A DNA stretch of 64,000 nt from Romanomermis culicivorax (Eukaryota; Nematoda; Enoplea; Mermithida; Mermithidae), in NCBI GenBank assembly GCA_963922205.1, contig CAWUHX010000425.1, positions 122,341 to 186,340 on the forward strand, written 5' to 3'. A model generated the notes under the pieces. It saw only the letters and a list, made by a program, of their open reading frames with translations. It was not told the origin of the DNA and made no database searches. This document shows, in pieces, positions 12,210-23,965 of this stretch. Made by a program: the position numbers and the translations under genes. Numbering within the stretch: the stretch's first letter is position 1; every line of letters starts with the position of its first letter.

Positions 12210-12463
12210 CAGACATGCACGGCAAGAATTTTCGAGGGGGGGGTGGTCCTTGAAGATTTTCATCCAGACGAGGGTGTGGGACGGGTGAGCAAAAAACAAA
12301 AAAGATCCGCGAGCACGTTTTTTTAAAAATGCGTAAAAATCATAAAAAATGTCTTTGAAGAAAGCTTATGGAGAGGTGTTTGACGATTTTTTTCGGGCGG
12401 AGGGGTGTCCAGAGCCCCAAGTAGGAGAGTTTACCCGCCCCTGATCCCCTATGTGCATGTACG
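12210..12463 (+). repeat. hAT-type MITE, ACATGCAC family (copy 4), perfect TSD
   Basis: A 254-bp element starting CAGACATGCACGGCAAGAA and ending CTATGTGCATGTACG, flanked by a perfect octamer CTGGTTTT at 12202-12209 and 12464-12471. The interior shares with the other copies a G-run, GGTGAGCAAAAAA, a GTGTTTGACGATTTTTTT stretch and a C-rich 3' side. Non-coding. Confidence 0.9.
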
Positions 12464-12471
12464 CTGGTTTT

Positions 12472-15400
12472 TTCTCAACTCCAACGGGAAATTTCGTATT
12501 TATTTATGAGAACAAGAAAAATTGACAGAAATTAGCTTCAGCTCGTTAAATTCACTAAAGAGAATTTATAACATCAAAAAACAGACAAAATTCGCTCAAG
12601 TCTTGAAAATAAAAATTTACTTTTTCTATCGAAATTAAGAAACTGATGAACGACCTCGCATGGGATTTTTTTGAATGACGGAACTATAATTTTTCGGATA
12701 ACTGAGGCCCATTTATGCTTGCTTTTTCTGACAGAACGGAACGGAATTCAATCTACGGAACCGAGATTAACGTTGGTCGTCGTTTTCCACCAGATTGCAA
12801 TTATACTTTCCGACCGAAAGTGGAAATTTTTCTTAAAAAAAACTTAAAATCTATCTAAAAAATTTTTTTTGGCACGCATCTTTGAATCCCATTTGAAATG
12901 GATATCGACAGCCTCTTAAAACATAGATTTAATTTTCAGGCTGGTTTTTTCTCCATTCCGACCAGTGCTTTTTTCCGAAATCGTGCCTGTTGGGGGAAAA
13001 AATTCGGAAAAGTAAAAAAATTTTGGTGCTAGGAAAAAATGCATTTTAGAGGGTCAAAATCTCAAAATTTGACTTTAATATTCATTATTATATAACCCAG
13101 CTCAGGCGTGGGTTTTAGCACATTTTTGAGAAAAATCAACTCGTCAACTTTCTAAAAAATTTGGAGCGATTCTACCTTCCCTAATTTAAATTGAATTGAA
13201 AAGCTTCATGAGAGTAGTTTTCGGAAACTTGTTCTCATAGCTTTTCTAAATTTCTAGCACATAGAATTTTCGAATAGAAAATTTGATTCTAATTCTTGAA
13301 ATAAATGTTCGGAAAATCGATTTTTCAACATCGCAGGACGTCGATACTCCACTCTACAAGCTATCGATTTCTCATGTAATGCAAAGTCATTATGCTTTTA
13401 TAGTTAACCATACACAAAATTGTGATTTTCCAAAAATTTTCTACATTTCAAAAAACGTTTATTTGACCGCTATTACTTTTTCCTGAAATCTTGATGTACA
13501 CGCAAACGTTCTGATGTTTTCAGAGAGGCTAAGTTGCAAAAATGAGGAAAAAATTAAGAAAATTCTAGTCAGGTAAATCACATTGAGCTAATGAATGTAT
13601 TTTTTTTATATTCTACTATAGTATTTATGACTTATATATTATAATTTATATTCTACAACAGTAAAGCATCCCGTGAATTCATCTGCTATTAACATTTTTG
13701 TGATTCTGATTGAACATATCGAATTTTATTTATTTTTTGTGCCGGGGTGGAAAAATTTCCAGTTTTTACTTTCCAAAACGATGGAAAATTAATCTTCACA
13801 ATATCGAAATTTGAGTTAAAATCAGACCAATAGATCGTAATTTGCTGCCGATTACGGCGCGAAGCGCCTGAAAAGATTTCGAATTTTTACATCCTAAAAC
13901 GCCGCAAAATGAATTTTTGCAACAAACATTGTTGAATAGAAGTTCTTGATTTTTAGTTTGGAATGTTTTCAATCTTCATCGTTTATAAACGCAAAATTTC
14001 ACGTTAGAAACGTTTGAAAAGTTCCAAGACAGGATAGAGAAAATTGATAGGATTGATGAAAAAGCTCAATTTTCGGCAAAATACTGACTCTTAACGAATA
14101 AAAAAAAAGAGATAGGGTAATTCAATTGATAGAAATAGCGGTAGGTTAATTAAAATACACTTGAATGAAGCGTCTCGGAGAATTTTTAAGCGAAAGGAAC
14201 GACTTGAGGAAAACGGGGAAACAATTTTGACTCCTCTCCACATTTGGGGAAAGGCCGACGGAAAAAAAACAGTGATTACGATCAGTGTTTTTTTCGCGAA
14301 GACCGTTTCGCCATTTAGCGAAAGAGGTCAAAATTTGTTTCGCCATTTCCGCCATGTCATTTTTTCGCTCGAAAATGCCGTCACATGCCTCATTTATGCA
14401 TTTTTAAGCTTTTACGAACATATTCATGCTTCTGCAGTTAATTATTAGCTAAAAATTAAAAAATAACAAATTTCGACTTTTGGGTCAGATTATGATAAGA
14501 ATATATCAAAATTAATTGTTACAAAAGGTCAAAATGTGGACTAGATGGTATGTATAACTGGCATATGTGCTTAGCCAAAATGAAGAATCATAGATTGTAT
14601 TTGAATCATTCTCCTTCCGGCGCCGAGCGCCGGAAAATTTTTTGGATCCATAGGGTAAAATTAATTTCGGGGGTGAAGCAGCCGAAATGAATTTACCTAC
14701 TGTTCATACCATAAATAGTTACTTTTCAATTAAGACAGGCAAGATGGAAGAGCGGAAAAAATGACGAAATTTGAACGAGCGGTTCAAATTCTGCAGGGTA
14801 TTCTGCCATAAGATTCACATAATTTTCAGAATTTTATATATATAATGCAAATTTTCAGGCCATGTTGGAAATATTACCCTTTATCGTCAAAAGTCAACGA
14901 ATTTGGAAATCTAATTTGAGTAAGTATTTTAATAATTTCGATTTTCATCGATTTCTGTGATTAGTGAGTAAAACATTTCCTAGGGCGCAGCGCTGTTGAG
15001 GCTCTTCCAAATGCTCTTAAAGGAATATAAAGGGGAATTTCTGGGGAAATTGTGTACACGCGTTAAGTACACGCATTAAGTCCATAGGCTGGTGGACCAG
15101 GTTCTATTAACTTGATGTAGGTAGGATTTTTCTGTAGGGGTCATTCCGCGCTTTGAAAATGTGCTGGTTGGCTTTCTCAAGTATCAAACTACTTGAAAAA
15201 GCCCAATTTGAGAAAATTTGAGAGTTTCAGCTAAAATATACTCGTTCCGGATTCCTATACTCTTTCATCATTTAAAATTTGATTCTTCTGACCTAATCAT
15301 GTTCAGACTTTAATGACGTGCGGATGTTGTCAACCAACTAACCAGCTAAAAATCAGCTTGAAAGTCAAAGATTTCATAAAAAATGTTTCATGAATTTGGG

Positions 15401-15858
15401 CAAAGCAGCGAAATATATATATTAGACTCCCGGCGCGGTGCGCCGAAAATTTTTTTGAATTTTGATATTCTAGAATGCTGGCAAATGAATGTTTTCAACG
15501 TTTTCAAAAGTGTTCTAATTTTGCAGTCAATTCAATCATTTTTCATAGCCGGACACAAAATGTAAAAAATCATTTTGAAAGCCAAAGCATGCGACTAAAA
15601 TAAAATCAGGCAAACAACCAAAAATTAGGATTTTTCAACCGGAAATATCTATCAAAAATCTCGACTTTCTTCAAATAATTAAACGGATTATTAAATATAA
15701 ACTGATTAAACTACGAGGTGACACAGTCTAACTGGCAAACAACTATTGAATGCTAACTAGTAAGTAGAGTAGACGCGCCTACGGTCGCCCTTGAGCTGGA
15801 TTATAGCAAACAACGGTCAAAATGATCATTACCGGTGCGAGGGTTTTGAGGTTTCGAC
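12472..15858. other. gene-free tract of diverged repeats
   Basis: Segment 12490-12630 resembles 16510-16640; 12710-12840 is a copy of the 6940 repeat; 13540-13700 resembles 16828-16985. Hairpin cores lie at 13856-13868, 14617-14633 and 15431-15445. Segment 14380-14640 is inverse to 5165-5700. No coding frame with recognisable domains. Confidence 0.55.
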
Positions 15859-16078
15859 CATACCTGTAAGAGGTCCGACCAGTTGGGGGGGGGGGGGTAA
15901 ATCCGAAATTTGGGAGGAGGGGGTCGAAAAAAGTCGAAATTTTTCCCAAAAAAGGCCAAAAAAATACACTTTTTGCAAATTTTTAAAATTTTTTTCAAAC
16001 TGGGGGGGGGGGGTTGGGTATATGGTTGGCCAAGTTGGGGGGGGGGGTCCCTCCCCCAACCCCCCAAGTACAGGTATG
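15859..16078 (+). repeat. G-run MITE, CATACCTGTA family, perfect TSD
   Basis: A 220-bp element with perfect 10-bp TIRs, CATACCTGTA at the left and TACAGGTATG at the right. It is flanked by a perfect 8-bp duplication GTTTCGAC at 15851-15858 and 16079-16086, so it is hAT-type. The interior is extreme: runs of 9-12 G alternate with A/T runs. Glycine- and proline-rich open frames across it are products of those runs and are not genes. Confidence 0.9.
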
Positions 16079-16120
16079 GTTTCGACGTTCAAAAGAGGAT
16101 ACACCTTTCCGACTTGAAAA

Positions 16121-16408
16121 TCGTACCTGAAGGAGGTCCAACCGGTTGGGGGGTATAAATACAAAATTTTGAGGTGGGGGTCCCAAAAATCCTAGAAGTC
16201 GAAAAAATTTGGGAAATTTTCTCAGAACAGGCCAAAGAAGCTATTTCGTTCCAAACTTTTCCGAGTTGGGGAGGGGCGGTTTCGGCATTTCGGTATAGGG
16301 TTCGACCAGTTGGGCGGGGGGGTGGGTGGGGCTTCCGACATTTGGGTTAAGAATAGGCTTCGACCAAGTTGGGGGGTCCCCCCAACCCCCCCGCCCCAAA
16401 TAAAGGTA
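16121..16408 (+). repeat. G-run MITE, degraded second copy
   Basis: Starts CGTACCTGAAGGAGGTCCAA and ends CCAAATAAAGGTAAG, a decayed form of the CATACCTGTA TIR pair, with the same GACCAGTTGGG-type inner motif near 16308. No clear target duplication. It lies 42 bp from the intact copy. Confidence 0.6.
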
Positions 16409-16923
16409 AGTATATTGGAAATCCCAGATTTGACAAGAGAGCTCAAAATTTTTTCCGCATTTCTAGATTTTTTAAACCAAAAACGCTGATTTGGCGGTAA
16501 AAACAACAGCCTGACGGAAAATTGCGTATGAGAACAAGAAAAATAGCTTCAGCACGTTAAATTGTCTAAGAAAATTTTTACAGCACAAAAAAACATGCGA
16601 AATTCGCTCAAATCATGAAAATAAAAATTAAATTTTCCCGCGGGAGTTTGGATCACCGTTTTTTTTCCTCGAAGATTTTTTCCACATGAGAACCGGACCC
16701 AAAATTTTTTTCCTCATTTTCCAAAAATTTTCCACATTTTTAAAAACGCTTATAATGTGGCTACGGATGCTTTTTTATGCATTTTAGGAGCATACCCATG
16801 CATTTTTTTGTATTTGGAGTCAGAAACCTGCAAAAATGAGAAAAAAATTGATAAAATTCTAGTTATATTAGCCAACATGAGCTCATGAAGAATATATTGG
16901 TGTTCTACAGGAGCGGGTGAAGC

Positions 16924-17397
16924 ATGTTAACGAATAACGATAGAGTTCTCAGGAATTTATCCGCTATTAACATTTCTATGGCTCTAGAAAATACTAAATT
17001 GGTAGAAAAAGTTCAACGAAGGTTTACAAAAAGACTTTTTGGATATAAAGATTTAAGCTATAAAGAGCGCCTCAACAAATCTGGCCTTGATGACCTTGAA
17101 TTTAGACGTACGTGTATCGACCTATCTTACATGTTCTTAATTTTGAAATTTAAAGTTATTCCACCCGACTTATTTTTCACTTTGAGTCCATTCAATTATC
17201 GCGCGTCTAACTTATTTAAATTGTATAAATCGAAACATAACTCTAACGCTTTAAAACATGATTTTTGCTCGCGAAATATTGATGTTTGGAATTCCCTACC
17301 CAATGATATCATTCATTCAAACAACATGCCCTGTTTTCGGTCTAAATTGAGTCGTTTTTTAAAGCTCAATTCGCACGTGCTTTTGTCACGTCCATGA
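16924..17397 (+). pseudogene. CR1-like LINE, C-terminal fragment
   Basis: About 157 residues of open frame. From about residue 22 it matches the region after the reverse-transcriptase core of CR1-like non-LTR elements: LVEKVQRRFTKRLFGYKD, SYKERLNKSGLDDLEFRR, FCSRNIDVWNSLPND and an F-R-S-K-L end. The RT core and endonuclease are absent, as expected for a 5'-truncated LINE copy. The first 20 residues belong to upstream sequence, so the ATG is not a real start. AATAAA lies about 45 bp past the stop, followed by a TTTC-rich tail. Confidence 0.85.
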
Positions 17398-17460
17398 GCT
17401 TTTCTGTATTAGTTGCATTTACTCGTGTATTTATTCGCATTTAATAAATTTCTTTCTTTT

Positions 17461-18016
17461 CTTTCAAAATGATTTGGAAATTTTATCAAATTGGTCAGAA
17501 GTTTTGCAAAAATGAATATATCAAGAATCATCTAATTTTATTTAGTTCTTGGTCCGGCGCGGAGCGCCGGAAAAATTTTTGGATTTTCACTTTCTACAAC
17601 GCTGGAAATTGAAACTTCACAACGTTGGGAAATAAACTAAAATCCGACTCATGAAGTATAATTTGTTTCCCATTCCGGCGCGAAGCGCCGGGAAAATTTT
17701 TCAGTTTTTATATTCTAAAACGCTGGAAAATAAATCTCTCCAACAGATATTCATACACAGAAGTTCTAAAATCGCAGTCTAGAATGATGTCTTCAATTTC
17801 TATCTTCAATAAACGCAAAAGTTCAGGTTGCAGACGTTTAAAAAATTCCAAACATCTCGAGAGAAAAAATTGAGAAAATTGATGAAAAATCTCAATATTG
17901 GGCGACATAATTGACTGTTAACGATTAGAAAATGAAACGAGCTAACTTGATTGACAGAAACTGTTGAGCATTAATTAGTAAGTCGAAGTAGATATGCTAA
18001 TGGCCGCGCCTGATAG
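17461..18016. repeat. repeat cluster with two perfect hairpin cores
   Basis: Contains hairpin cores at 17554-17570 and 17675-17691, each a 7-bp perfect stem around a 3-base loop, followed by A4T4-type tracts and a TTCTA(A/C)AACGCTGGAAA motif. No gene seen. Confidence 0.7.
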
Positions 18017-18221
18017 AAAATAGTCAAGATTGTACCCGTGACCGGCGCGAAGTGCCGGAAAATTTTGAGATTTTGACCCTTTCAAGTCCACCAAAACGCA
18101 TCTTTTCGGTTTTGAATTCCCCAAAAATTTTTCCACAATGAGAACCTTACCCAAAGTTTTTTCCTCATTTCGAAATTTTTTCCCTCAAAAGACCCCATTT
18201 GAGGAAAAAAAAAACGGTGGT
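18017..18221. repeat. second copy of the window-start repeat
   Basis: Matches 1-205 nearly exactly, beginning AAAATAGTCAAGATTGTACC and including the hairpin at 18042-18058. The few differences are in A-run lengths and isolated bases. Confidence 0.85.
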
Positions 18222-20175
18222 TTGGATACAGACGGACGCACTGTTTTTTTTTTTCCCCAAATCGTGCTTTTTCGGGAAAAAAAATCTGGAAAGGGGAAAA
18301 AAATTTTGGCCTCTTTCCCCATTTGGGGAAAAAAAATTCAGAGATCCAAGTTTTAATTTTTTTACTTTTTTCTGCGAGATGTAGTAGTTTACTGTAGAAA
18401 GTAATCGTGCATGAAATGAAATTACGTCTCTCTTCTGGCATCTGGCGGCGTTGGCCACGCAACCCAACTGCAGGTCAGGGTTTTTTTTGCACAGGCCAGG
18501 TTGCGATGTGCAACTTGGAGAAAAATTTTGGTCGCACAGATGAATTTTTGGTTGCTCACTCAAAACTCGATAAATTTGCTTAATTTTACCCGAAAAACTA
18601 TCGCAAACTCGTTTTCTTGTATTTCATCCTTCGATCCACGTCAGTTTTAGACATTTAAAACCCAATTTGCTGAGTTATCGAGAGAAAATGAAAAGATTAA
18701 TATGACTAGACTGGAGTATTGTGTTCGGTGCGTAGCTCAGCGCCAAAAATTTTTTCTCGATTTCATTATTCTAGAGCGCTGGAAAATGAATCTTTTCACC
18801 TTTTATTTCCCAGACAGAAGGTTTGATTTCTCAGTGAATTTAATGAATTTTCAGTCGGACAAACTAAAATTCAAAAACTAGGCAAGCCACTAAGAATTTG
18901 GATCTTTCAACCGGCAAAAATTTCTATACTCTAAATATTTTAATCACATGAAAGTCAAAATTTTGTATAAAGACCGGAAAAAATTTTTGGGAAAATGACC
19001 GAGAAAAATGTTAGTCTTCATCAAATTCGTCAGCAAAGAATACAGGATCAAACATTTATCCATTGATAATTAGAACCTATAAGTACCAACTAGAATGACC
19101 TTTTCTAACCGCGCATTAGAATAATATGAAATTGAAACCCGGCGCGAAGCGCTGGAAAGTTTTAATTTTTTTCCATTTTAGAATGCATAAAAATGCATCT
19201 CCGGACAGAAAACCCTATCATCTAATCAAAAGAGCAGTCAAGCCTCAAGTTGCACTGTGCAACTTGGCAGGAAAAATTTGGTTGCACAGCCCGAAATTTG
19301 GTTGCTGTGTGCAAAAAAGACCCCGGCAGGTCAGTGTTTTCTTGCGCACGGACATTTGTGCCAATTGGCTTGGATTCATTGAAGGGACAGCAGTGCATTA
19401 ATTACTTGTGAGTCTGACTTACCTCTGATCTACATTGTTTAATTATCAAGCTGAATCAAGCTTTCTTAACTTATTGCTTGGTTGTAGTGATCATATGGGG
19501 TCTCCTGTTAACTGGGGGTGAGATATAGGAGGCCAAACCTTGGATGGGATGAATGGAGTTCTAGTAATGTCATCTGTGATGACTTGTTGTCATTAGCTAA
19601 TTAGAAATTTTGAAAATCGATTGATGTCAGGATTAGGAGGCATAAGGAGTGGTACCTGAGTTTTCCCTGTGAATGATCAGACTTGTAACAACTACGATTT
19701 ATTCAATTTTCGATCAGTTGAGCTGAAATTGTTAAAAAGATTCCCTGTTATCAAGTTTCCTGATATAGGTTTATTGAGAATCTGTTAATATTTTTTTGCA
19801 CAAAGATGGCAGTTGAACTACTATTTTTCGAGTAATCTGTGTAGTATAAAATATATATGTGTATTATACAAGTCTATTCTATAGTATATATGTCTCCCTA
19901 TCCCTATCCCTGAAAGAATGGGGAAAAACTTATTCCCGAAAAAAAACTGTCTCCGTACAATCACTACTTAGTTGTTTATGAACTATTAAGTGCTGTTATT
20001 TTCAGATCAGCTATTTAAGTCTGTCTGCTGTGTTTGTTTATCTCAACTGTTTTTAATTTCTATGATTCTATTTCAAGCAATCACCTTGCATGCTTATTTT
20101 ATCTATTTGCACTAAATTCTCGAAGATTTGGTGGAAATAATTAAAATTACGATTGACGTTTTTTGATAATTAAAT
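18222..20175. other. gene-free tract upstream of the hAT gene
   Basis: Holds a purine/pyrimidine-run repeat at 18238-18350 (CACTGTTTT start, GGGGAAA blocks), a GTGCAACTTGG repeat at 18500-18600 and again at 19243-19315, and a hairpin at 19139-19155. Segment 19400-20175 is unique-looking AT-rich sequence that may include the hAT 5' end and promoter. I could not find a convincing TIR there. Confidence 0.5.
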
Positions 20176-22980
20176 ATGGCAAAAATTACCGATTTTTTTG
20201 TCAAGACTATTCCAAAAAGTGGCCCCTCAATATTGGAAGTTATTGATACTGATGATCAAGAAAATCAATCATTTATGAACAATATCGATGCTATGGATGT
20301 ATCTGTGAATAATGGGAATAATAGTACTGATAATATAGCAGATTTGGACAATACTGATAAAAGTACTGATCAAAATAATAATCAAAGTAATTCGAAATTA
20401 AGAAGAAGCTTTGTTCGAAATTGGCTCTCCCACTTTACCTGGTTGGTTAAAATTTCAGACAATGAAGTCAAATGTTCAATTTGTGAAATGAATCGTTCAG
20501 ATAGAAAAAATGATTGGGCTTCAGGAAAATTATTGTCCGAATGGCATAAAACGACATTTAAGCGACATGCCAGAAGTAAGAAACACAGGGAAAATTTATT
20601 AATCGCTCCTCAACAAAAAAACTTGATAAAAGCGACAAAGAATGCCAACTTGAAAGCAGAAGCTCAAACGCAAGGACTCATGTTGAATGTACTGGCAGCT
20701 ATCCAAATGGAAATGAGCATCAATAAAGTCAATTTTTTGCATTCATTATCCGACTTGCATATTGAAAGAACATTGCAAAATTGCAATGGTGTGACTGACA
20801 GTTCCACGAAATTATCTAGTAAACACCGTTCGCTATATTCAACTTACAAGATTATTAATGCTCTAAATTCGGCTGTAACAAGAGATGAAATCCACAAATT
20901 CAAAAATTGCCAGGCATTCTGCCTCCATGTTGACGAATCAACTGATTTTAACACCAATAAATATTTACTTTTGTATTTGACAATCGTCTCTTGTTATAAT
21001 TCACAATCTAGTGAAGAACATTATGGCGTTACTTTACCATTGGAAGACAGTTGTGATGCAGAAACAATTGCCAGAAAAATTGCGTCATGGTTGGAAAATA
21101 TTGGCATCAAAAAGCGACAGCTACTCATGTTTACATCCGATGGTGCGTCTGTTATGCTCGGTCGGCGACAAGGTGTAGCTGAAAGGCTTCGATCGAACTA
21201 TGGTTATACTCACTTGTTAGACTTTCATTGCGTCTGTCATCGTGAAAATCTTGCCCTCAAAGATGCCTTTGAAGTGAGTTCAATATGTATTCAATCTTTA
21301 TATATTCTAAAACTTCTTAGATCTCGACCTTGAACATCATATTGATTCCTTTACTATTTTAGATGAGTGACGAATTCCGGAAGTTGGAAGTTTTACTACG
21401 TGAAACAATAAGTTTTTTGTCCAATTACAAAAATCTGGCTCAACTGAAAACTGTCGCTGAGGTGCTGCAGCAAGACTTGTATATGCCTCGACGCATATTT
21501 GAAATTCGGTAATAAAAGAATAGGAAGTATTCTCAGTCAAAATTTACATATCTTTTTTTAGATGGTTGTCTCGATTTCAAGTTATATCAAATTTTGTGAA
21601 ATCAATCGAAATAATTTTGGCTTTTTTTGAAGAAAAACGTGAAAATGATATTATTGGTGAAGTAAATAATAACCTATTAAATATCATAAGCATTTCTTTA
21701 TTTGATTTATGAATTGCAGACATTATATAACCATTTGTCCAGCTGCAAAAACTTGATCTTATTACACCATCTGCATGATTTGTTGAATCCATTAGAATTA
21801 TTGATGGTCCAATTGCAAAAGAAAAATTTACATCCTTTTGATGCAATGGTGATTACTAAGTAATTAATTTTGGTTCATTCAATTTAATGAAAGCTTTTTC
21901 AGGTATTTACTAAATCAGCAATTGATCAAATTGAAGCAAAATGCATGTGTGCATCTATTGCTGGACCAACGTTTATTTCGCTAATGAACAAAATTGAACA
22001 AAAGAAGATCCAAGTTTCAGACCAATTAAGTGCCTCAACTCGATTCGAAATGGAAGCAGAAATAAGAAGTAAATACTTTATGTAAAATTAGGATTTATCC
22101 AATTGTATAATTACCATCTGTTATTCAGAACTGGCAAGCAATATCATCACAAATTTGAAAGATCGATTGTGGAACAATCATAAAATATTGAAGTACTTCC
22201 AAATCTTCAAAGATTGTCATGTCTCCAGCTTGGATAAAGAATCATTATTGTCCTATGGGCACAAAGAACTTGAAAAATTGACCAAATTTTACAAAACTGC
22301 ATTTGATTTAGATGAAAGTCAAATTAAGCATGAATGGGATGCTTATAAGGTGGGTAGCAATTTGTTTAAAATTTAAATTTTTAAGCCATTTTCAATGATT
22401 TCAGTTTACATATGTGAAAGCTTCAACATCAGCTGGCGAAAATTGGAAAGACACATTGAAAAAATGTGTCAATGATCCAGAAGTGTTCCCAAACCTTTCT
22501 CAGTTAGCAGCTGCAGGTAGAACAAGTTAATATGGATGTCTTATTTAAAAGTTAAGAAATTATGAGAGAGTCTTTCATATAGGAGATGTGTTTAATGACT
22601 ATTATGTATGATTTATGCTTTTTTGTGTTTCAGTTTTATGCTTTAATGCTCAAAATGCGACGGTTGAATGAGGTTTTTCACTCTTGAGCAGAATCAAAAC
22701 AAAACTTCGCAATCGTTTAAGTGTTCCAGTGATCGACATGCTTTTGCGGCTGCGATTGTCAACAGTGAATTATCAAGACTTCGATTTCCATCAAGCTTTC
22801 CAATATTACGTAAAAAAGAGAACATATTCTTTGGGAATCAAACAGAAGCATAAACAAAATTTAGAAGGTTAGAACTGACAAGAAATTTTAGAAAATACAG
22901 CTAGAATTCCAATATTTTCAGATGCAGACAAAGATGCCGGTTATAATTGTTTTACAGATCTGGTCGAAAATGATTTTTAG
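20176..22980 (+). pseudogene. hAT transposase (ZMYM6-like), nine exons, one in-frame TGA
   Basis: Exons: 20176-21273, 21363-21508, 21562-21661, 21720-21848, 21903-22068, 22129-22349, 22405-22516, 22634-22867 and 22922-22980. All junctions are GT..AG and keep one frame. Residues about 75-140 form a zinc-finger-like unit (CSICEMNRSDRK ... HARSKKH). The RNase H-like core shows FCLHVDESTDF (first Asp), LLMFTSDGASVMLGR (second Asp) and DFHCVCHRENLAL. Exon 8 carries the dimerisation region (SRIKTKLRNRL). The invariant Arg of the family's E-R-x-F-S motif is replaced by TGA at 22669-22671, explained by a single C-to-T change. Everything else is open, so the copy died recently or is read through. AATAAA near 23104 could end the transcript. 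Confidence 0.85.
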
Positions 22981-23440
22981 TCAAGCTTATTTTTTATTGT
23001 TAAAATGTGTGCAGTTATTAAAGCTTTATATGTAGGAATTATCTCTTGTTGTTGTTGTTGATCTGGATGTGCCTAATATAGAATGTATTATAATGTTGAT
23101 TTTAATAAAATTTTATCTGTTCATCCCGTTTTTAACAAACAATTGTGTCTCGCGAAAGTGCACTATATTTGGTAATATTTTATATGTCAAAACTTCAAAT
23201 TTTGCCTTTATTTCAATAATTTTTGAGATCACAGTACATCAAAATGATGAGTTGAATTAAAAAAATGCATTAATTAAGCATTATGATAATTTTAGAGCAA
23301 AAAACACATTTTGGGAAAATGGGGAAAAAAATTTTGACCTCTTTCCCCATTTGGGGAAAAGGCCCGCGGGAAAAAAAAAAACAGTGGACGGACGATTTTG
23401 AACGGAAATTTATAGCGCGACGCAATTGGAATTTTCTGGT
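22981..23440. other. 3' flank of the hAT gene and a G/A-run repeat
   Basis: AT-rich, with AATAAA near 23104. Segment 23300-23385 is a reverse copy of the CCCGCGGGCCTTTTCCCC / GGGGAAAGAGGTC repeat also seen near 2860 and 58750. No gene seen. Confidence 0.5.
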
Positions 23441-23581
23441 TCGGTCGATTTAGAAAGCATGGCGGAGCGAGATCCGTCATCAATTTGATTCGTCGAAAAA
23501 ATTTGAAAGGAGTACACTACAATTTTTTGATCAATCAAATTGATGACAGATCTCGCTCCGCAATGCTTCTTAGTCGATTTC
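23441..23581. repeat. long foldback (inverted repeat)
   Basis: Arms of about 60 bp are nearly perfect reverse complements, including GGCGGAGCGAGATC and CATCAATTTGATT in the left arm and their complements on the right. They are separated by a loop of about 15 bases around AAAGGAGTACACTAC. Transcription would give a long hairpin RNA. No transposase is recognised nearby. Both strands are open across it only because of the symmetry. Confidence 0.8.
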
Positions 23582-23599
23582 GATTGACTACAGTTATAC

Positions 23600-23965
23600 T
23601 CTCCGCCGTCTGTTCGGCTGTTATACTTGCTCATCGGTCGGAGAAAGTGGTTTCGTTCCCAGAAGGTTCCCTTTTTCCCCAGAGAAAGGCACGTATACGA
23701 TCAATTATAAACTTAATGCTTTTAACTATTATTCCTGATTTTACAATGAATAGCCCGAAATTCGGCCATCGACGAAAAAAGCGTTGGAATCGTTGTACAA
23801 TCGCGATTCCATGACGGCCGATTTTGAGGACGAGCTGAACTACTATAATAACGATTACAAATGGTCGAAAAATATCGACGTCACGAACATTTAATATTAG
23901 CGACAGCGACAGCGATGGCTGGCGTTAAAGCCGCCACGGCGCCGCGAACAATCAAAATGACGAGG
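23600..23965 (+). other. possible decayed coding remnant, unrecognised
   Basis: GC content and codon-like texture rise here, with a SDSDSDGW-type acidic stretch near 23900. The sequence would continue after the solo LTR, at 24847-25020 (residues like NFEIWQFLGNMELWDKIG). Several stops break it in every frame. I do not recognise the family. It could be an old transposase. Confidence 0.3.

Noticed and set aside
15791-16186. Overlapping Gly/Pro-rich open frames on both strands
   Set aside because: They are read through G and C runs of MITEs and change frame between copies; a low-complexity artefact.
19331-23380. CAGTG motifs as TIRs of the hAT gene
   Set aside because: Both motifs are in the same orientation and belong to dispersed purine-run repeats; no matching 8-bp duplication.
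23485-23814. 109-codon plus-strand frame
   Set aside because: Runs through the foldback, and symmetry keeps both strands open; no domain recognised.
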